Shown piece after piece: positions 10,031 through 22,127 of a DNA stretch of 64,000 bases. The DNA comes from Portunus trituberculatus (taxonomy: Eukaryota > Arthropoda > Malacostraca > Decapoda > Portunidae). Each line of letters starts with the position of its first letter. The first letter of the stretch is position 1. The stretch covers positions 11,855,945 through 11,919,944 of the forward strand of contig NC_059283.1 of NCBI RefSeq assembly GCF_017591435.1. Reading direction: 5' to 3'. The position numbers and the translations under genes are program-made. Below the pieces are notes generated by a model. The model searched no databases. It was not told where the DNA came from and saw nothing but the letters and a program-made list of their open reading frames with translations.

Positions 10031-10136
10031 TAATGGCCGTAAGAATGATGAAAGGGGTGTTCATTATTAGCACAGAAACCACCCGGTGTATATCAACCAT
10101 AATTTAGCAGTTTCCTTCTCTTTTATGGTCTTTTCA

Positions 10137-10430
10137 TGTAAGAGGGGAAAAACTGGCCAAGGGCAACATAAAACGAGAAAAAGCCCACTTAGTTGCCACT
10201 TCCCTTGTAGGTCCGAGAGAATTAGCTAAAACTCAGGGATAAATGTCTTGAAACTTCCCTCTTAAATGAAGTCAAGTCATAGGAAGTTGGAAATACAGAA
10301 GCAGGCAGGGAGTTCCAGAGTTTACCAGAGAAAGGTGTGAATGACTGAAAGTAATGGTTAACTCTTGCATTAGAGCTATGTTTGAAGTGATTAAAGCATG
10401 TTAAGATACGGTAAGAATGTGCAATGAAGT
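10137..10430 (-). mobile_element. Non-LTR retrotransposon 3' end (family 1)
   Basis: Read on the minus strand it contains 'ctaatgcaagagttaacc', then 'ggtaaactctggaactccct', then a 3' UTR with 'aagagggaagtttcaagaca'. The same order of phrases occurs on the plus strand at 58320-58450. The coding part would read ...GKLWNSLP..., the usual C-terminal signature of such ORF2 proteins. Confidence 0.65.
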
Positions 10431-10494
10431 CTTAAATAAACTGTTAAAATACCCTTATACACTTGTACTCTGATAAGATGTGATTAACATTTTT

Positions 10495-10580
10495 TTTTTT
10501 TTTTAAGGGCAACAAAAAGAATGTGATAAAAAAAAATACCACTGGAATGCCGGTCCCAAACAGGTTGAATAGATAATAAT
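10495..10580 (-). mobile_element. Non-LTR 3' UTR fragment (family 1)
   Basis: Poly-T, then 'aagggcaacaaaaagaatgt' and 'ccactggaatgccggtccca'. This is the far 3' UTR of family 1, truncated. Confidence 0.5.
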
Positions 10581-10628
10581 TAGGATAGTAAACGAGTATT
10601 TTTTTTTGTTCTTTTTTAGTTTTATTTT

Positions 10629-10630
<2 letters not shown>

Positions 10631-10703
<73 letters not shown>
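10631..10703. repeat. (GT)n microsatellite
   Basis: A perfect GT tract, ~36 units. Confidence 0.97.
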
Positions 10704-10705
<2 letters not shown>

Positions 10706-10897
10706 TTAGATGCATGTAGTTTTGTGTGAGGAAATAGAGTTGTCTATGTGGTTTGGATGACGTGGTGAAGTATGTGGCGTTATGTGGTAAGTGAATGTGG
10801 TATGACTGATAAGACTGGGATAGGTTAAGAATGATGTGAAGATGATCAATGTGTAAAAATGTTGCAATTATTTTGTGATGTGGTGAGGCTAGTGTGA

Positions 10898-11114
10898 TTA
10901 ACCCTTGCAGTACTGGGACACATTTTCCACCTTGAGATTTGTGTGTGATTAGACCATTTTATTGACATTAGGAAGGATATATGGAGGTCAGAAGATTAAT
11001 GTCCACAGACTTCAATATTTTAATCCCACACATGAGTTTCTGAAAATTGTGTAAAATCACCAAATAGTAACCAGAATGAATATGGAAATGCGGCATGGTA
11101 CTCAAGGGGGTTAA
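10898..11114 (+). mobile_element. piggyBac-like MITE, full length
   Basis: TTAACCCTTGCAGTACTGGG at the left and GGTACTCAAGGGGGTTAA at the right, with complete internal landmarks. Confidence 0.8.
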
Positions 11115-12407
11115 GTACGAATGAAGAACGAAGTTGTGAATAAATGAAAGGAATAGTGTGGAAAAAGTGGTCATGATTATGTGACTGAGATGTGGTATAG
11201 GAAAATATGATTGTGAAGTGTGACAAGATGTAGTCGTGGACGTGAGATGAGAGATGTGGTGTGTGGTATAATGTGGTATGATGTGGTGTGGTCCTGGCAG
11301 TGATAGAGATGATAGACACTGTTGTACGATCATTAACTGTGGCAAGGTGTGGCTGAGATGACGCGGCCGAGGTGCTGTGGTGATGGTGGTGGTGGTGGTG
11401 GTGGTGTGGTGGTAGGGTCGGGTGGTGTGGCTAGGTGTGGCCAGGTCGGAGCGGGGCAGAGCGTGAAGCAGAGCGATCAATAAGATGAAGGAGGGAGGGA
11501 GTGGTGGTGGTAATGGTGGTGGTGGTGGTGGCGGTTTGTGGTGGTGATTTATCGCGGTGCTTTGGTGATGATGAGAGTAAAGATTAGAGTGGAGAGTAAG
11601 GGGAGAGTAGAGGAGTAGAGGATGGGTGGTGAAGGTGGCGGCATGCGATTAATAGTGACAAGTGAGGTGGGGAATTAATTTCTTGTGCTTTTACTTTGCA
11701 TGTTGGAGAAGGTGAGTTATGGTGACGGAGAGTGAAAAAGTGACGTTATTATGCTCCCAGAAAGGTAAAGCGTGGCAGTAATTCTTAAAAGGCGCGAAAA
11801 ACTGTTGATTCTATAACACATTTTAACCATAACGTGCAAAGAACACCACGAAACCCGAAAAATAACACAAAAGCACATTTTTAAGCTATTTCGCGTCATA
11901 TTTCCATTACCTTTCATTACTTTCAACACTCTCACTGGTCTATACAATAATTCACACCACTAAAAGCCAGCCATGAAATCTTTATAAGCACAAGAAAGAA
12001 AGAAAGGCATGAAAAGAAATATATTTTACAATTTCTACCCAACGTAATATTTGAAAGTTAATTAAGACAAGAGGAAATGTACCAGAGTAGTAAGAGAGTC
12101 ATGGGAAATGTACCAAATAGCAGTGGAGGGAGTTAATAGGCTCTAGTGGAAGTTGTAAGGGATTTAAGAGTGAGAGTGGCGGTAAATCACAGGTACTCTA
12201 TGTCAGTGATGCAGAACACTGAAACTAATCACATTCTTAGCCTTGAAAATTAGTCAGAAGAAATAATAAGATTTTTTTTAATGCTGTTTTTACGATTTTC
12301 CTGAGAGTTAACCAGTATCCCACACCACCAATGAGTAAGATAAACATGAAAACTTGACTATCTTAATCTTCATGGCCTTAAGGAATGGTAAATAGTAAGA
12401 GAATGAA
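11115..12407. other. No gene recognised; G/T-rich then unique sequence
   Basis: 11115-11660 is rich in 'gatgtggt' and 'ggtggtggt' phrases, including a (GGT)n run at 11384-11405. 11660-12407 looks like ordinary unique A/T-rich DNA. The longest frame (11717-11947, minus, 76 codons) shows no recognisable domain. Confidence 0.5.
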
Positions 12408-12408
12408 G

Positions 12409-12419
12409 ACAAACACACA

Positions 12420-12506
<87 letters not shown>
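12409..12506. repeat. (CA)n microsatellite
   Basis: A CA tract with one CCCA interruption near the start. Confidence 0.97.
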
Positions 12507-12508
<2 letters not shown>

Positions 12509-12610
12509 TCTATAATCGTAAACTAGGAGGGTAAGGTGCCTAAGACAAGCCCCTCATCCCCCATCTCCCCCTCCCTCTGATTCTCCTCCATTGTTCCTAT
12601 CCTCGTAAAC

Positions 12611-12877
<267 letters not shown>

Positions 12878-12928
12878 AAAGAAAACATACAGCCATTTGT
12901 TCAATGTTGTAACTGTTTTATCTCAGCA

Positions 12929-13034
12929 AGGAGGAGGAGGAGGAGGAGGAGGAGGAGGAGGAGGAGGAGGAGGAGGAGGAGGAGGAGGGAAAAGATGAAG
13001 GAGAAATGAGGAAGAAGAAGAGGAAGAGGAAGAA
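12929..13034. repeat. (GGA)n purine tract
   Basis: Perfect AGG repeats to about 12988, then imperfect purine-rich AAG/GGA. The strand of the purine run flips relative to the CT tracts just before it. Confidence 0.95.
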
Positions 13035-13095
13035 TGGTCAAAAGCAGCGATAAATACACGAGCGTCTGTAACTCCGAACATTAATCTAAGAAAAG

Positions 13096-13097
<2 letters not shown>

Positions 13098-13153
<56 letters not shown>
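13098..13153. repeat. (GA)n microsatellite
   Basis: A perfect GA tract. Confidence 0.97.
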
Positions 13154-13156
<3 letters not shown>

Positions 13157-13228
13157 TACAGCGTCGTATAAGGCAGCTTTACTTGAGGTTACCCACAAGA
13201 ACACAGTTTTATGTCTCTTTTTCCCTTT

Positions 13229-13230
13229 AA

Positions 13231-13304
<74 letters not shown>
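13229..13304. repeat. (CT)n microsatellite
   Basis: A CT tract after a CTTT lead-in. Confidence 0.97.
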
Positions 13305-13308
<4 letters not shown>

Positions 13309-13389
13309 AATAAACAGTGAAACAGACACAGCCAATCAAGAGAAACTACGATTCAATACACAACAGACACACCAACTCAACACAGATAC

Positions 13390-13446
13390 GAGGAAGAGGA
13401 GGAGGAGGAGGAGGAGGAGGAGGAGGAGGAGGAGGAGGAGGAAGAG
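13390..13446. repeat. (GAG)n microsatellite
   Basis: A near-perfect GAG tract in a purine-rich block that extends to about 14110. Confidence 0.95.
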
Positions 13447-13636
13447 GAAGTAGAAGGAGAGGGCTTTAAGGGAGAAATAGCAGAGTAACAAGAGTACAAT
13501 GACGAGGGAGGAAGAGGACGAAGAGGAGGAAGAGAGAGAAGGAAAAGAGACGAAACCAAAAAGGGAAAAAAAAAATAACACAAACTTGAGTAAGAAAAAC
13601 ACGAAGAAAAGAAAATTATTAAGAAAAGTCTAGAAA

Positions 13637-13872
13637 ATGGAGGAGGAGGAGGAGGAGGAGGAGAGGAGGAGGAGGAGGAGGAGGAGGAGGATTTGCAGGT
13701 AAAATGGTGGGGCAAACTATAAAAGAGAGAAAAAAAAGAGAGGAGATAGAAAAAGGAGATGAAACAAGTGAAGAGAATGAAGAGGAAAAGGAAGAAGAGG
13801 AGGAAGAGAAGGAGAAAGAGGAGGAAGAAGAGGAGGAAGTAATAGAGTGGGAGGAAGTATAGAAAAGAGAAC

Positions 13873-13943
<71 letters not shown>

Positions 13944-14103
13944 TAAAAATATATAAAAACAAGAATATCCGCGGGAGAATAAAATAAAAAGAAGAGGAGA
14001 AAGAGGATTTTTAAGTGGCAAAAAGGGTTAAGATGAAGAAAGAAGGAGGAAGAAGACAAGGAGGAGGAAGAGAAGGAGGAGGAGGAGGAGGAGGAGGAGG
14101 AGG
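13637..14103. repeat. Purine-rich block with GGA and (GA)n tracts
   Basis: GGA runs at 13637-13691 and 14077-14102, (GA)n at 13874-13940, and purine-dominated linkers. No coding capacity beyond low-complexity frames. Confidence 0.9.
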
Positions 14104-14285
14104 CCAAAGTCTGTACCGCTGAAGGAGTGTTAGAAGCTCTTCAGTTTGTCTATAATCACGGGAAAATCTCCACTAAAGACTCATCGAGGGAAGTTCCAAC
14201 GCTGCATCTCAGTTTTTCTCCCTCCCTTTCTTCTTTCCCTGCAGACTGAAGGTACAGACTCGATTAGAAGACTTTGATGTTTGTT

Positions 14286-14290
<5 letters not shown>

Positions 14291-14325
<35 letters not shown>
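14291..14325. repeat. (CT)n microsatellite
   Basis: A short perfect CT tract. Confidence 0.95.
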
Positions 14326-14328
<3 letters not shown>

Positions 14329-14369
14329 GGAATTATTATGTTTGGTTTTTTACATCTTTTAAGTTTGTT

Positions 14370-14627
<258 letters not shown>

Positions 14628-14684
14628 ACTAGAAAATACTCAAACTTTGTTTCATCATTTTTCACATTTCTTTTGTTATTACCA

Positions 14685-14688
<4 letters not shown>

Positions 14689-14758
<70 letters not shown>

Positions 14759-14770
14759 CTCTTTCTCTCT
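14689..14770. repeat. (CT)n followed by (CTAT)n
   Basis: A CT tract, five CTAT units, then a short pyrimidine tail. Confidence 0.95.
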
Positions 14771-15415
14771 CCAGGTACTTCCACAATAAAAATAAAGAGA
14801 AGTTGGAGAGAAAAGATGATATTTTGAAGGTGAAAGAGGAAGAAATCGGCCGCTTATCTGAGTTTCGCAGAGTCTTCTTAAGGGAGTTTTCTTGCGTGAT
14901 TTGCTATTTATTTCCCTGTCTTTTCCCTCCTTATCTCCCACGTACTCTTGGGGTTTTGTTTCCCCTCCCTTCAAGTTGAGCTCAAGTCTGCGTCTCTGCC
15001 GGAACTGTAACTCTTGGACCTGATTGAGTGGTGGTGAGTGGTGGTAAGTGTTTTTGAGTGGTGGTGATTGGTGGTGAGTGATGGGTAGGGATGGGTAGGG
15101 ATGATGGGAGATGGGGGGGAAGTGTTTCAAGACCTCAATACCTTAGCCCATTCACGGAGATTGCTCAAGTTTGGCCCTTATTTCAGGATTACGTTCTCTA
15201 GACCTGCGTATTGATTGGTTTTCCACGTTTTTTTTTTTTACAATTTTTTTTTTCTTTTGTTAATTTTAGGTTGTGAATTTTCTTTTGTCTCTTTTTATTG
15301 TTATTTTCTTTTTTAGGGGGTTTTCTCTTTTATCTTCGTCTATTTTCTTTCTTCTTCTTCTTCGTTTATTTTTATTTTTATGCTTTTATATCTGATTTTT
15401 TTATTGTTTGTGGTT
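14771..15415. other. No gene recognised
   Basis: Unique-looking sequence with a short 'gagtggtggt' repeat cluster at 15025-15085 and T-rich stretches at 15225-15400. Nothing here reads as a conserved protein. Confidence 0.5.
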
Positions 15416-15575
15416 GTAGTAGTAGTAGTAGTAGTAGTGGTAGCGGTGGTGGTGGTAGTAGTAGTAGTAATAGTAGTAGTAGTAGTAGTAGTAGGTGATA
15501 GATAGCAATGGTGTTAGTGTTAATAGTAGTGGTAGTAGTAGTAGTAGTATAGTAGTAGTGGTGGTGGTATTATTA

Positions 15576-15645
<70 letters not shown>

Positions 15646-15706
15646 TATTATTGTTGTTGCTTTGTTTGTTGTTGTTGATGTAGCTATAATCTTAAAACTC
15701 ACATGA

Positions 15707-15764
<58 letters not shown>
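15416..15764. repeat. (AGT)n, (ATT)n and (CT)n compound
   Basis: AGT/GGT repeats at 15416-15560, ATT at 15565-15650, CT at 15707-15764. Confidence 0.95.
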
Positions 15765-15769
<5 letters not shown>

Positions 15770-15971
15770 AAAGTTAACATTTTTTTTCCTGGAATTATTC
15801 ATGTTGTGCCTTCGTGTAGATGACTTTTTTCATATCCCTCTGACTAACGCTTTTCCTTCTCTTCTTAACTCTTGCCTCAATTTTCTTTTATGGTTTTTTT
15901 CAAAGAGACACGTGCAGAAAGTTTTGCATTTGAGACATTTACTGTGAATTGTGAGACAAGCAGAGACACGT

Positions 15972-15974
<3 letters not shown>

Positions 15975-16022
<48 letters not shown>
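15975..16022. repeat. (GA)n microsatellite
   Basis: A perfect GA tract. Confidence 0.97.
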
Positions 16023-16029
<7 letters not shown>

Positions 16030-16222
16030 CGTGATAGAAAAGAAAATATATTTGTAATGGAACTAACGAACTAATGAACTAATATTATTGCACCATTGTG
16101 AATCTGTTTCCGTTTTCTTTTGTAGTGACGGAAGAAAACGGGAGGAGGATCACAGGAAGAGGTGAGAAAATTTAATACACATTTAAAACAAAATATAACC
16201 GGAAAAAAATTCAGCTATCATT

Positions 16223-16225
<3 letters not shown>

Positions 16226-16258
<33 letters not shown>
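16226..16258. repeat. (GA)n microsatellite
   Basis: A short perfect GA tract. Confidence 0.95.
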
Positions 16259-16259
<1 letters not shown>

Positions 16260-16262
<3 letters not shown>

Positions 16263-16630
16263 TGTTAGCAGCATTATCTCATCTCAACTAACACAACAAA
16301 CCCTGGTGTGTGTCTTTGCCTTGACTTCACCACCCCTCTCCCTTCCTCGGCGCTGACAGTTGTGTGGTAATGCCTTGGACACAATTTAGACCCCCTTGTT
16401 CGAGTTTCCTGTGTGTCTCGTGTGTTGACATTGTACTCAGCAGGTGCGAAGTGCGACAACTTGATTCCCCTTTGCCCTCTAGTTCTGTGCTCCTCGCTTC
16501 GCCCTCCCACGGTGGCGCTGTGTACTGAGAAGGCAGCCCATGAAGTCTTTGTGGTATTATCATGGCTTGTAGATGGGTTTATGTTTTTATTTGTGTTTTA
16601 TTGGTTTGATTTTTTTGTAATTTTGTTTAT
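16260..16630. other. Relatively GC-rich unique segment, no gene recognised
   Basis: Overlapping short frames on both strands (73-78 codons, 16274-16634) have mixed composition but no recognisable motif. None is supported by splice signals I can see. Confidence 0.4.
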
Positions 16631-16631
16631 G

Positions 16632-16765
16632 TAAGAGGGAGAACGGACAAGGGCAAAACAAAAAGGTCCACTATAATTGCAGTCTCCTTAAAAGATTAGA
16701 ATGAATTAGTCAGAAGTGGGGAAGAAATGTTTTGACACTCTCTCTCTCTTAAAAGAAGTTATATA
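16632..16765 (-). mobile_element. Non-LTR 3' UTR fragment (family 1)
   Basis: Contains 'gtaagagggagaacggacaa' and 'gggcaaaacaaaaaggtcca', diverged versions of the phrases at 10137. It ends near 'cttaaaagaagtt'. Confidence 0.55.
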
Positions 16766-17265
16766 TATTTGTTTATTCTTTAGGTTGTCTTGTGTTTCTT
16801 TGTGTTGTTGTCGTGTTTAATTTTTGGTGATTCTTCGATGGTTCTTTAAAATTTTGTTGTCATTCTAGTCATTCCTTCGTTCATATACTCCTTGTCCTTC
16901 ATAGAGCTGATAAACGTCCAGTGATTTTTCTTACCTTTCAAAACTTTCTTGCCAATTCTACAAACTCTCCTTTTCTTGTCAATAAAGCAAACTGTCATTC
17001 ACGTGAACATTATGCATAACTCACCTCTCTAGTCTTAGTGAAATTGATTGACACTGATTTATCTTACCTGCCAAAAAATATGCTCACTATTTCTCAAAAG
17101 CCCTGGTCACTTCTACTGCCTTTCATTTTAACATATACCATGATTGACTGACAATGTCCTTCTTGATTCATAAAACCTTCTTATTCACCGAGTCTTTAAA
17201 CTCTCCTGTACTTCTCAATAAATCAAGATGTCATAGATAGCAACACATGCATCAATAATCGCGTC
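16766..17265. other. No gene recognised
   Basis: A/T-rich unique sequence. 'cttctcaataaatcaa' and 'cttgtcaataaagcaa' (about 17213 and 16976) mark a weak ~237-bp direct duplication: 'caaaactttcttgccaattc' is matched by 'cataaaaccttcttattcac' 240 bp later. Confidence 0.4.
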
Positions 17266-17489
17266 TTTTTTTTTCTTCTTTTTTTTATACTATGTGGGCT
17301 TTTCACGGGAATTTATGGGCTAAAGGGGATACTTTTTAGGGTACCTCCTATCTCAAAGCCCACCCGCTAGGAAACCGTTGCCCTGAGTGAGGACGCCCAA
17401 CCTGCACTCAAACCGTGGACAGGATTCGAACCCGTGCGCTTGGAGACCCCTTGGATCCCAAAGCACGCATGGTTCCACTGTACCACGGC
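17266..17489 (-). mobile_element. tRNA-derived SINE (family A), minus strand
   Basis: The reverse complement carries the tRNA-like head (ends 'ggttccactgtaccacgg' on the plus strand) and a perfect box B, seen as GGATTCGAACC. The T-rich 5' side on the plus strand is its poly-A tail. Confidence 0.85.
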
Positions 17490-17716
17490 AACCTTTACTG
17501 GAATGACACGTGTAACTTTTCTTCCCTGCCACACAAAGTCAAGGCCGAGAGTGAGTGTGTTCCCTGTGCATCGCTGTCAGCCCTCTGAGTTCATGTATTG
17601 CCAATGGTCGAGAGTTCAGTTCACTGGGGCGAGGCAACACGTGGCGCATGCATGAGTAACGTGTTTTTGTGACGATTTAGAATTATACAAGGTATGTTTA
17701 TTATTACAAACAAAGA

Positions 17717-17881
<165 letters not shown>

Positions 17882-18289
17882 AGCAGCTGAATGATAAACA
17901 GGCAGACCAGACAAACATACACACCAAGAAACGAAAACTAAAGCAAAAAGACGTATATACCTAAAGAAAATCAGAAAACCAGACATATAAACATGAAAAC
18001 CAACAGACAGACAGACAAACAAAGACAAACAAACTAAAAAAAATGCAGTAAAAAGAAAAACAAGAACAAACAGACGTAGAAAGACAAAAAAACAGACATT
18101 AATAAAACAATCAGACCTAGACACACAGACAGACGGACAAGTAAGTAAGCAGGGGAGAACCTCATCAGAAGTACTCAAGTATTGATGACATTCAGGGGAA
18201 GTTTGGCGAGGCAGGGGTGGGCAAGGGACACTGGCACCCTTAATTAACAAACCTGGCAGGGTAAGTAAAGCACGAATAAGGGATGAGAG

Positions 18290-18975
18290 AGAAATTTTAA
18301 GGGTTTTAGAGTTCAAGAGTTCTATTTTCATGTGATTTGAGGAGTTTTAGGTATCAAAAGCTCTATTTTCGATTGATTTTAGATGACAAGGCTCTGATTT
18401 TCTGTGATTTTACGTGTTTTACGGATCAAAGGCTCAATTTCTGTGTGATTTTAGGTGATAAGTGCTGTGATTTCAAGGATTGTTGGTGCTTTAGGTATTA
18501 AGGGCTCTGGTTTTTCAAGATTTTAAGTATTAAGGGCTCTGATTTCTGGGATTTTTGATGTTTTAGGCGTTAAGAGCTTTGGTTTTGAAAGATTTTAGTA
18601 TTAGGGCTCTGTTTTTTACGATTTTTTGTTTTTTAGGCATTAAGGGCTCTGGTTTTGAAAGATTTTAAATATTAGTGGCTCTGATTTCAAGGATTTTTAG
18701 CGTTTTAAGCATTAAAGGCTCTGATTTTCTGAGTTTTATGTGTTAAGGTCTCTGATTTATGGGATTTTAGTTCTTTTAGGCATTAAGGACTTTGGTTTTC
18801 AAGGATTCTATGTGTTAAGGACTCTGGTTTCTAGGTTTTTTTGGTGTTTTAGGCATTAGGGAATTTGATTTTCTGAGTTTTTATATGTATTAGGCATTAA
18901 GAGTTTTCTAGGTTTCTAAGGGTTAAGGACTCTGATTTCGAGGGATTTTAGCTGCTTTGAGGGTTAAGGGCCACT
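18290..18975. repeat. Degenerate minisatellite, ~50-60-bp unit
   Basis: The phrases 'ttttaggcattaagggctct' and 'tctgatttctgggattttt' recur about a dozen times with drift ('tattaagggctctggttttt', 'cgttaagagctttggttttg'). Older, more diverged units lie to the left (from 18300). It ends near 'gggttaagggccactgacta'. Confidence 0.85.
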
Positions 18976-19084
18976 GACTATAGCCAAAATGAATTTCTAC
19001 GCTTCGTGTGCTCAGTGTTCAGGTGGAAAGAATAGATGAATTTGCAGGACGTTGAAATGAATCTAGGAATGGACGATCAGAAAC

Positions 19085-19219
19085 TTAAGCACTTCAGTAC
19101 AGGGACGCATTTTTACCACGTGTTTTGAGTATGATTAGACCATTTTATTTATAGCTATATTAGGAAGGTCTTTGGAGATTAGAAGATTAATGGCCAGAAT
19201 CTTCACTGTTTTAATCCCC
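19085..19219 (+). mobile_element. piggyBac-like MITE, right part missing
   Basis: Begins TTAAGCACTTCAGTACAGGG and breaks at 'ttttaatcccccac'. The 11 bp before it ('acgatcagaaa') recur before the next copy, so a segment of ~148 bp was tandemly duplicated. Confidence 0.75.
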
Positions 19220-19232
19220 CACGATCAGAAGC

Positions 19233-19446
19233 TTAACCCCTTCAGTATTGGGACGCATTTTTACCACGTGTTTTGAGTACGATTAGACCATTTTATTTAC
19301 ATTAGGAAAGGTCTATGGAGATCAAGAGATTAGTGGCCAGAGTCTTCACTATTTTAATCCCCCACATAAGTTTCTGAAGCTGTATAAAATCACCAAATTG
19401 TAAGCAAAATAAGTATGAAAACGTGTCATAGTAGCGAAGGAGTTGA
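19233..19446 (+). mobile_element. piggyBac-like MITE, full length
   Basis: TTAACCCCTTCAGTATTGGG at the left; the right end has decayed to 'catagtagcgaaggagttga'. Confidence 0.78.
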
Positions 19447-20697
19447 AATATCACCACTTCAGTCTTACCCTGTCCACGTGAGCGCTGAAAGTAATTATTG
19501 TGTCACGCTCTGAGATAAAGTGTAGTGAAATATGCTAAAGCGGAGTCTTGTTACTAATTGAGACTGCCGGTCAAGTGGTAGACTGTTAGAAGTGTGAGGT
19601 GAAGTGGCAAAAATGTTGATAGACTTATGTAGGTAAAGAAAGTTGGTAAATTAGACCCGTGACATCGTGATAAGAATTGGCTCAGAGAATCGTTGAGTCT
19701 GGTGATGAAGTGGCGCCCTGTTAGAAGTGTTTGTTGAAGTGGCGTCTTGTTCGTGTTTCATGTTTTGTCGTTGTGGTGTAAAAAGCGGTGATCTTTGTAG
19801 ACTTTTTTTTTTTAATTCTCTCCCATCTTGTTTTCATTCTCCTTCAATTGTAAATAGTTATCTGTGTCTATTTACTTCACTTTACATCGAGCTTTGGAAT
19901 AGAAAAATGGTAACCTTGTCTCTTCACACCTCACGATGCAAAGAAAGTGATTTTTTTTCTTACTTGCATCAACATTTCATTTCATTGTATTTTCCTGAAC
20001 AACTTGGGCGCTCGCTTGTTTTAACGGAGCAAACATAGAGTGGAGTGGATTGTTGCAAAGCTGTTGTGACATTCTTTCTCGGTATATTGTGCCGTTGCTT
20101 TATATTTGACGCGCGTGTACACCGTTGCAAGCTGTTATGGGTCACTGTAGCACATTTTTGGCTGCATATTGCCCGGCCCGGATGACGTGTGTGGCGTTTT
20201 GGGGACTCGGGAGTGAGGATAGTCCATTTACTTCCCACACCGACATGCACTCTTCTTCCTCCTCCCTCCGTGTACTCCCTATACTCTTCCACTCAACCTC
20301 TCCCCTTCTCTCTCCCTCTTCTCCAACCCCACGTGCTTCCTCCAATCAAACTTCTCCTCCACTACCCTTTCTATGTTTCCTCCTTCTCTCCCGTTTCCTC
20401 CTCCAGTCATTGCATCCTTCACATCCTCCCTCTCCCCTTCACATCTCCCCTCGGGTTTCTTCTCTTCACCCCAAAACCACGGAAACCTGCCCAGAACGGA
20501 GGGGAGATTCGGGATCTTCTCTACCTCTCCCCTCTCTCCCCCTCCCCTATCCCTCTCCCCGTCACGGCTAAGGTGGGGGCGCAGTGGACAAGCTGGAACA
20601 ACGGACAGACTTGATTGGTGAAGCTGTGTTTCCCGCGCGTCGTAAGAGAGTTATTGTAAAATGGGAATGTTTTCTCGTCCAGAGCTGGGTATGTGTG

Positions 20698-20700
<3 letters not shown>
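19447..20700. other. No gene recognised
   Basis: Unique sequence. A C/T-rich stretch at 20240-20575 has overlapping open frames (up to 148 codons) that are Ser/Pro/Leu-rich on the plus strand and Glu/Arg-rich on the minus strand. That is what a pyrimidine-rich segment gives by chance. I see no splice-bounded exon with a known motif. Confidence 0.4.

Positions 20701-20701
<1 letters not shown>

Positions 20702-20766
<65 letters not shown>
20702..20766. repeat. (GA)n then (GT)n
   Basis: A compound dinucleotide tract. Confidence 0.95.
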
Positions 20767-20769
<3 letters not shown>

Positions 20770-20868
20770 TAGCCCAGCCTCCGTGTCACCATGCCTCTCT
20801 TTGTGTGTGATGACGGCGCTGTTTAAACAATGTGTCTCCTCGTTTTTCGCTGATAGGAAAATAGAGCC

Positions 20869-20871
<3 letters not shown>

Positions 20872-20920
<49 letters not shown>

Positions 20921-20934
20921 TGAGTGTGTGTGTT
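20872..20934. repeat. (GT)n microsatellite
   Basis: A GT tract with GAGTGA interruptions near the end. Confidence 0.95.
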
Positions 20935-21674
20935 TCCCACCTTCCCTTCCTTTCTGCTGTATTTGTGTATGTATCTGTCCATCAAGCTTTTGTGTTTTGT
21001 TTTCCTTTTTGCTATTTTTTCTGCCGGCCTTCACTTTATTTTTATCTAGAGAAAAAAAAAATGTATAGATATGGAATAAAAAAGAAGAGAAGAGAAAAAA
21101 AAACACAGAATCCATTGCAGTATTGATACACCGTTGTCGATGGAACACATTTCCTTGTATGCGTGTATTTCGCTTTTGCGCCTTTTTTTTTCAACATTTT
21201 TTTTAACGCGCCTACTATAGAGGAGAGGAAGGGGGCGGGGGGGGCAGCGTCGGAGGAGGGGAGGGAAGGGTCAGGTGGAGTTTTTCTGGTGTGTTGGTGA
21301 GGGCGCGGCTGTCAGGGCGGCTTGGCGGGGGATTTGAGGCTTGTCATGTCGTCTCTACAGGGATGTGGGCAGCGTCAGGAATGATATGGCCATGTTGAAA
21401 AGGGAAATTAATCGAGATAGATGGAGATGTAAGTGGCTGCAAGATGGCGCCACCGTGTTCAAGCTACAAAAAACGTCCTGCCTGTTAACGAACGCTTTTT
21501 TATGTAATATCAGAGAGCTCAGTCTTAAAATAATCACTGAGTTCGGTCCTTAAAAGCATCGAGTTCCGTCCTAATGAATATAATGAACCGGTCCTAAAAA
21601 AAAAGTAAAAGAGAATAATTAAAACTTAAGGGAAATGTTTCATAGAAGGTGTTTAGTTTTCTGATTCAAGACTA
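20935..21674. other. No gene recognised
   Basis: Contains a GC-rich patch at 21210-21350 with runs of G and 'gggcggggggggcagcg'. The open frame 21341-21553 (70 codons from a non-ATG start) reads 'MLKREINRDRWRCKWLQDGA'. I do not recognise it, and its opposite strand is equally open. Confidence 0.35.
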
Positions 21675-21888
21675 TTAACCCCTTCAGTACTGGGACGCAT
21701 TTTTTACCTTGAGTTGTAGGTGTGATTAGACGATTTTATTGACATTAGGAAGGGTCTATGGAGGTCAGAAGTTTGATGGCCAGAGTCTTCACTATTTAAA
21801 TCCCCGTATAAATTTTTGAAGCTGTATAAAATCAGCAAATAGTAACCAGAATAAAGATAAAAATGTGTCCTGGTACTGAAGGGGTTAA
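21675..21888 (+). mobile_element. piggyBac-like MITE, full length
   Basis: TTAACCCCTTCAGTACTGGG to GGTACTGAAGGGGTTAA; both TTAA ends are perfect. Confidence 0.85.
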
Positions 21889-21913
21889 AAGCAAAAATGG
21901 TGTCCTGAATCCT

Positions 21914-22127
21914 TTAACCTATTGAGTACCATGACGAATTCCATGTTCACGCTGGTCTCTATTTGGTGATTTAATACAGCTTCATGAATTTATATGGAAG
22001 ATTAAGATAGTGAAGACTGTGGCCATTAATCTTCTGACCTCCATAGACCCTTCCTAATGTCAACAAAATGGTCTAATCGTACATAAAATCTCAAGGTAAA
22101 AATGTGTCCCGGTAATCAAGAGGTTAA
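21914..22127 (-). mobile_element. piggyBac-like MITE, full length, inverted
   Basis: Lies 25 bp from the previous copy in the opposite orientation. The intervening 'gcaaaaatggtgtcctgaat' is matched just after this copy by 'gtataaatggtgtcttcaaa'. A ~25-bp imperfect direct repeat therefore flanks this MITE. Confidence 0.82.

Noticed and set aside
16274..16634. Possible exon in a GC-richer segment
   Set aside because: Three overlapping short frames on both strands, no clear splice sites around them, and no recognised domain.
20125..20621. Overlapping 82-148 codon frames in a C/T-rich stretch
   Set aside because: All three plus frames and the minus strand are open together, as expected for stop-poor pyrimidine-rich DNA; no motif was seen.
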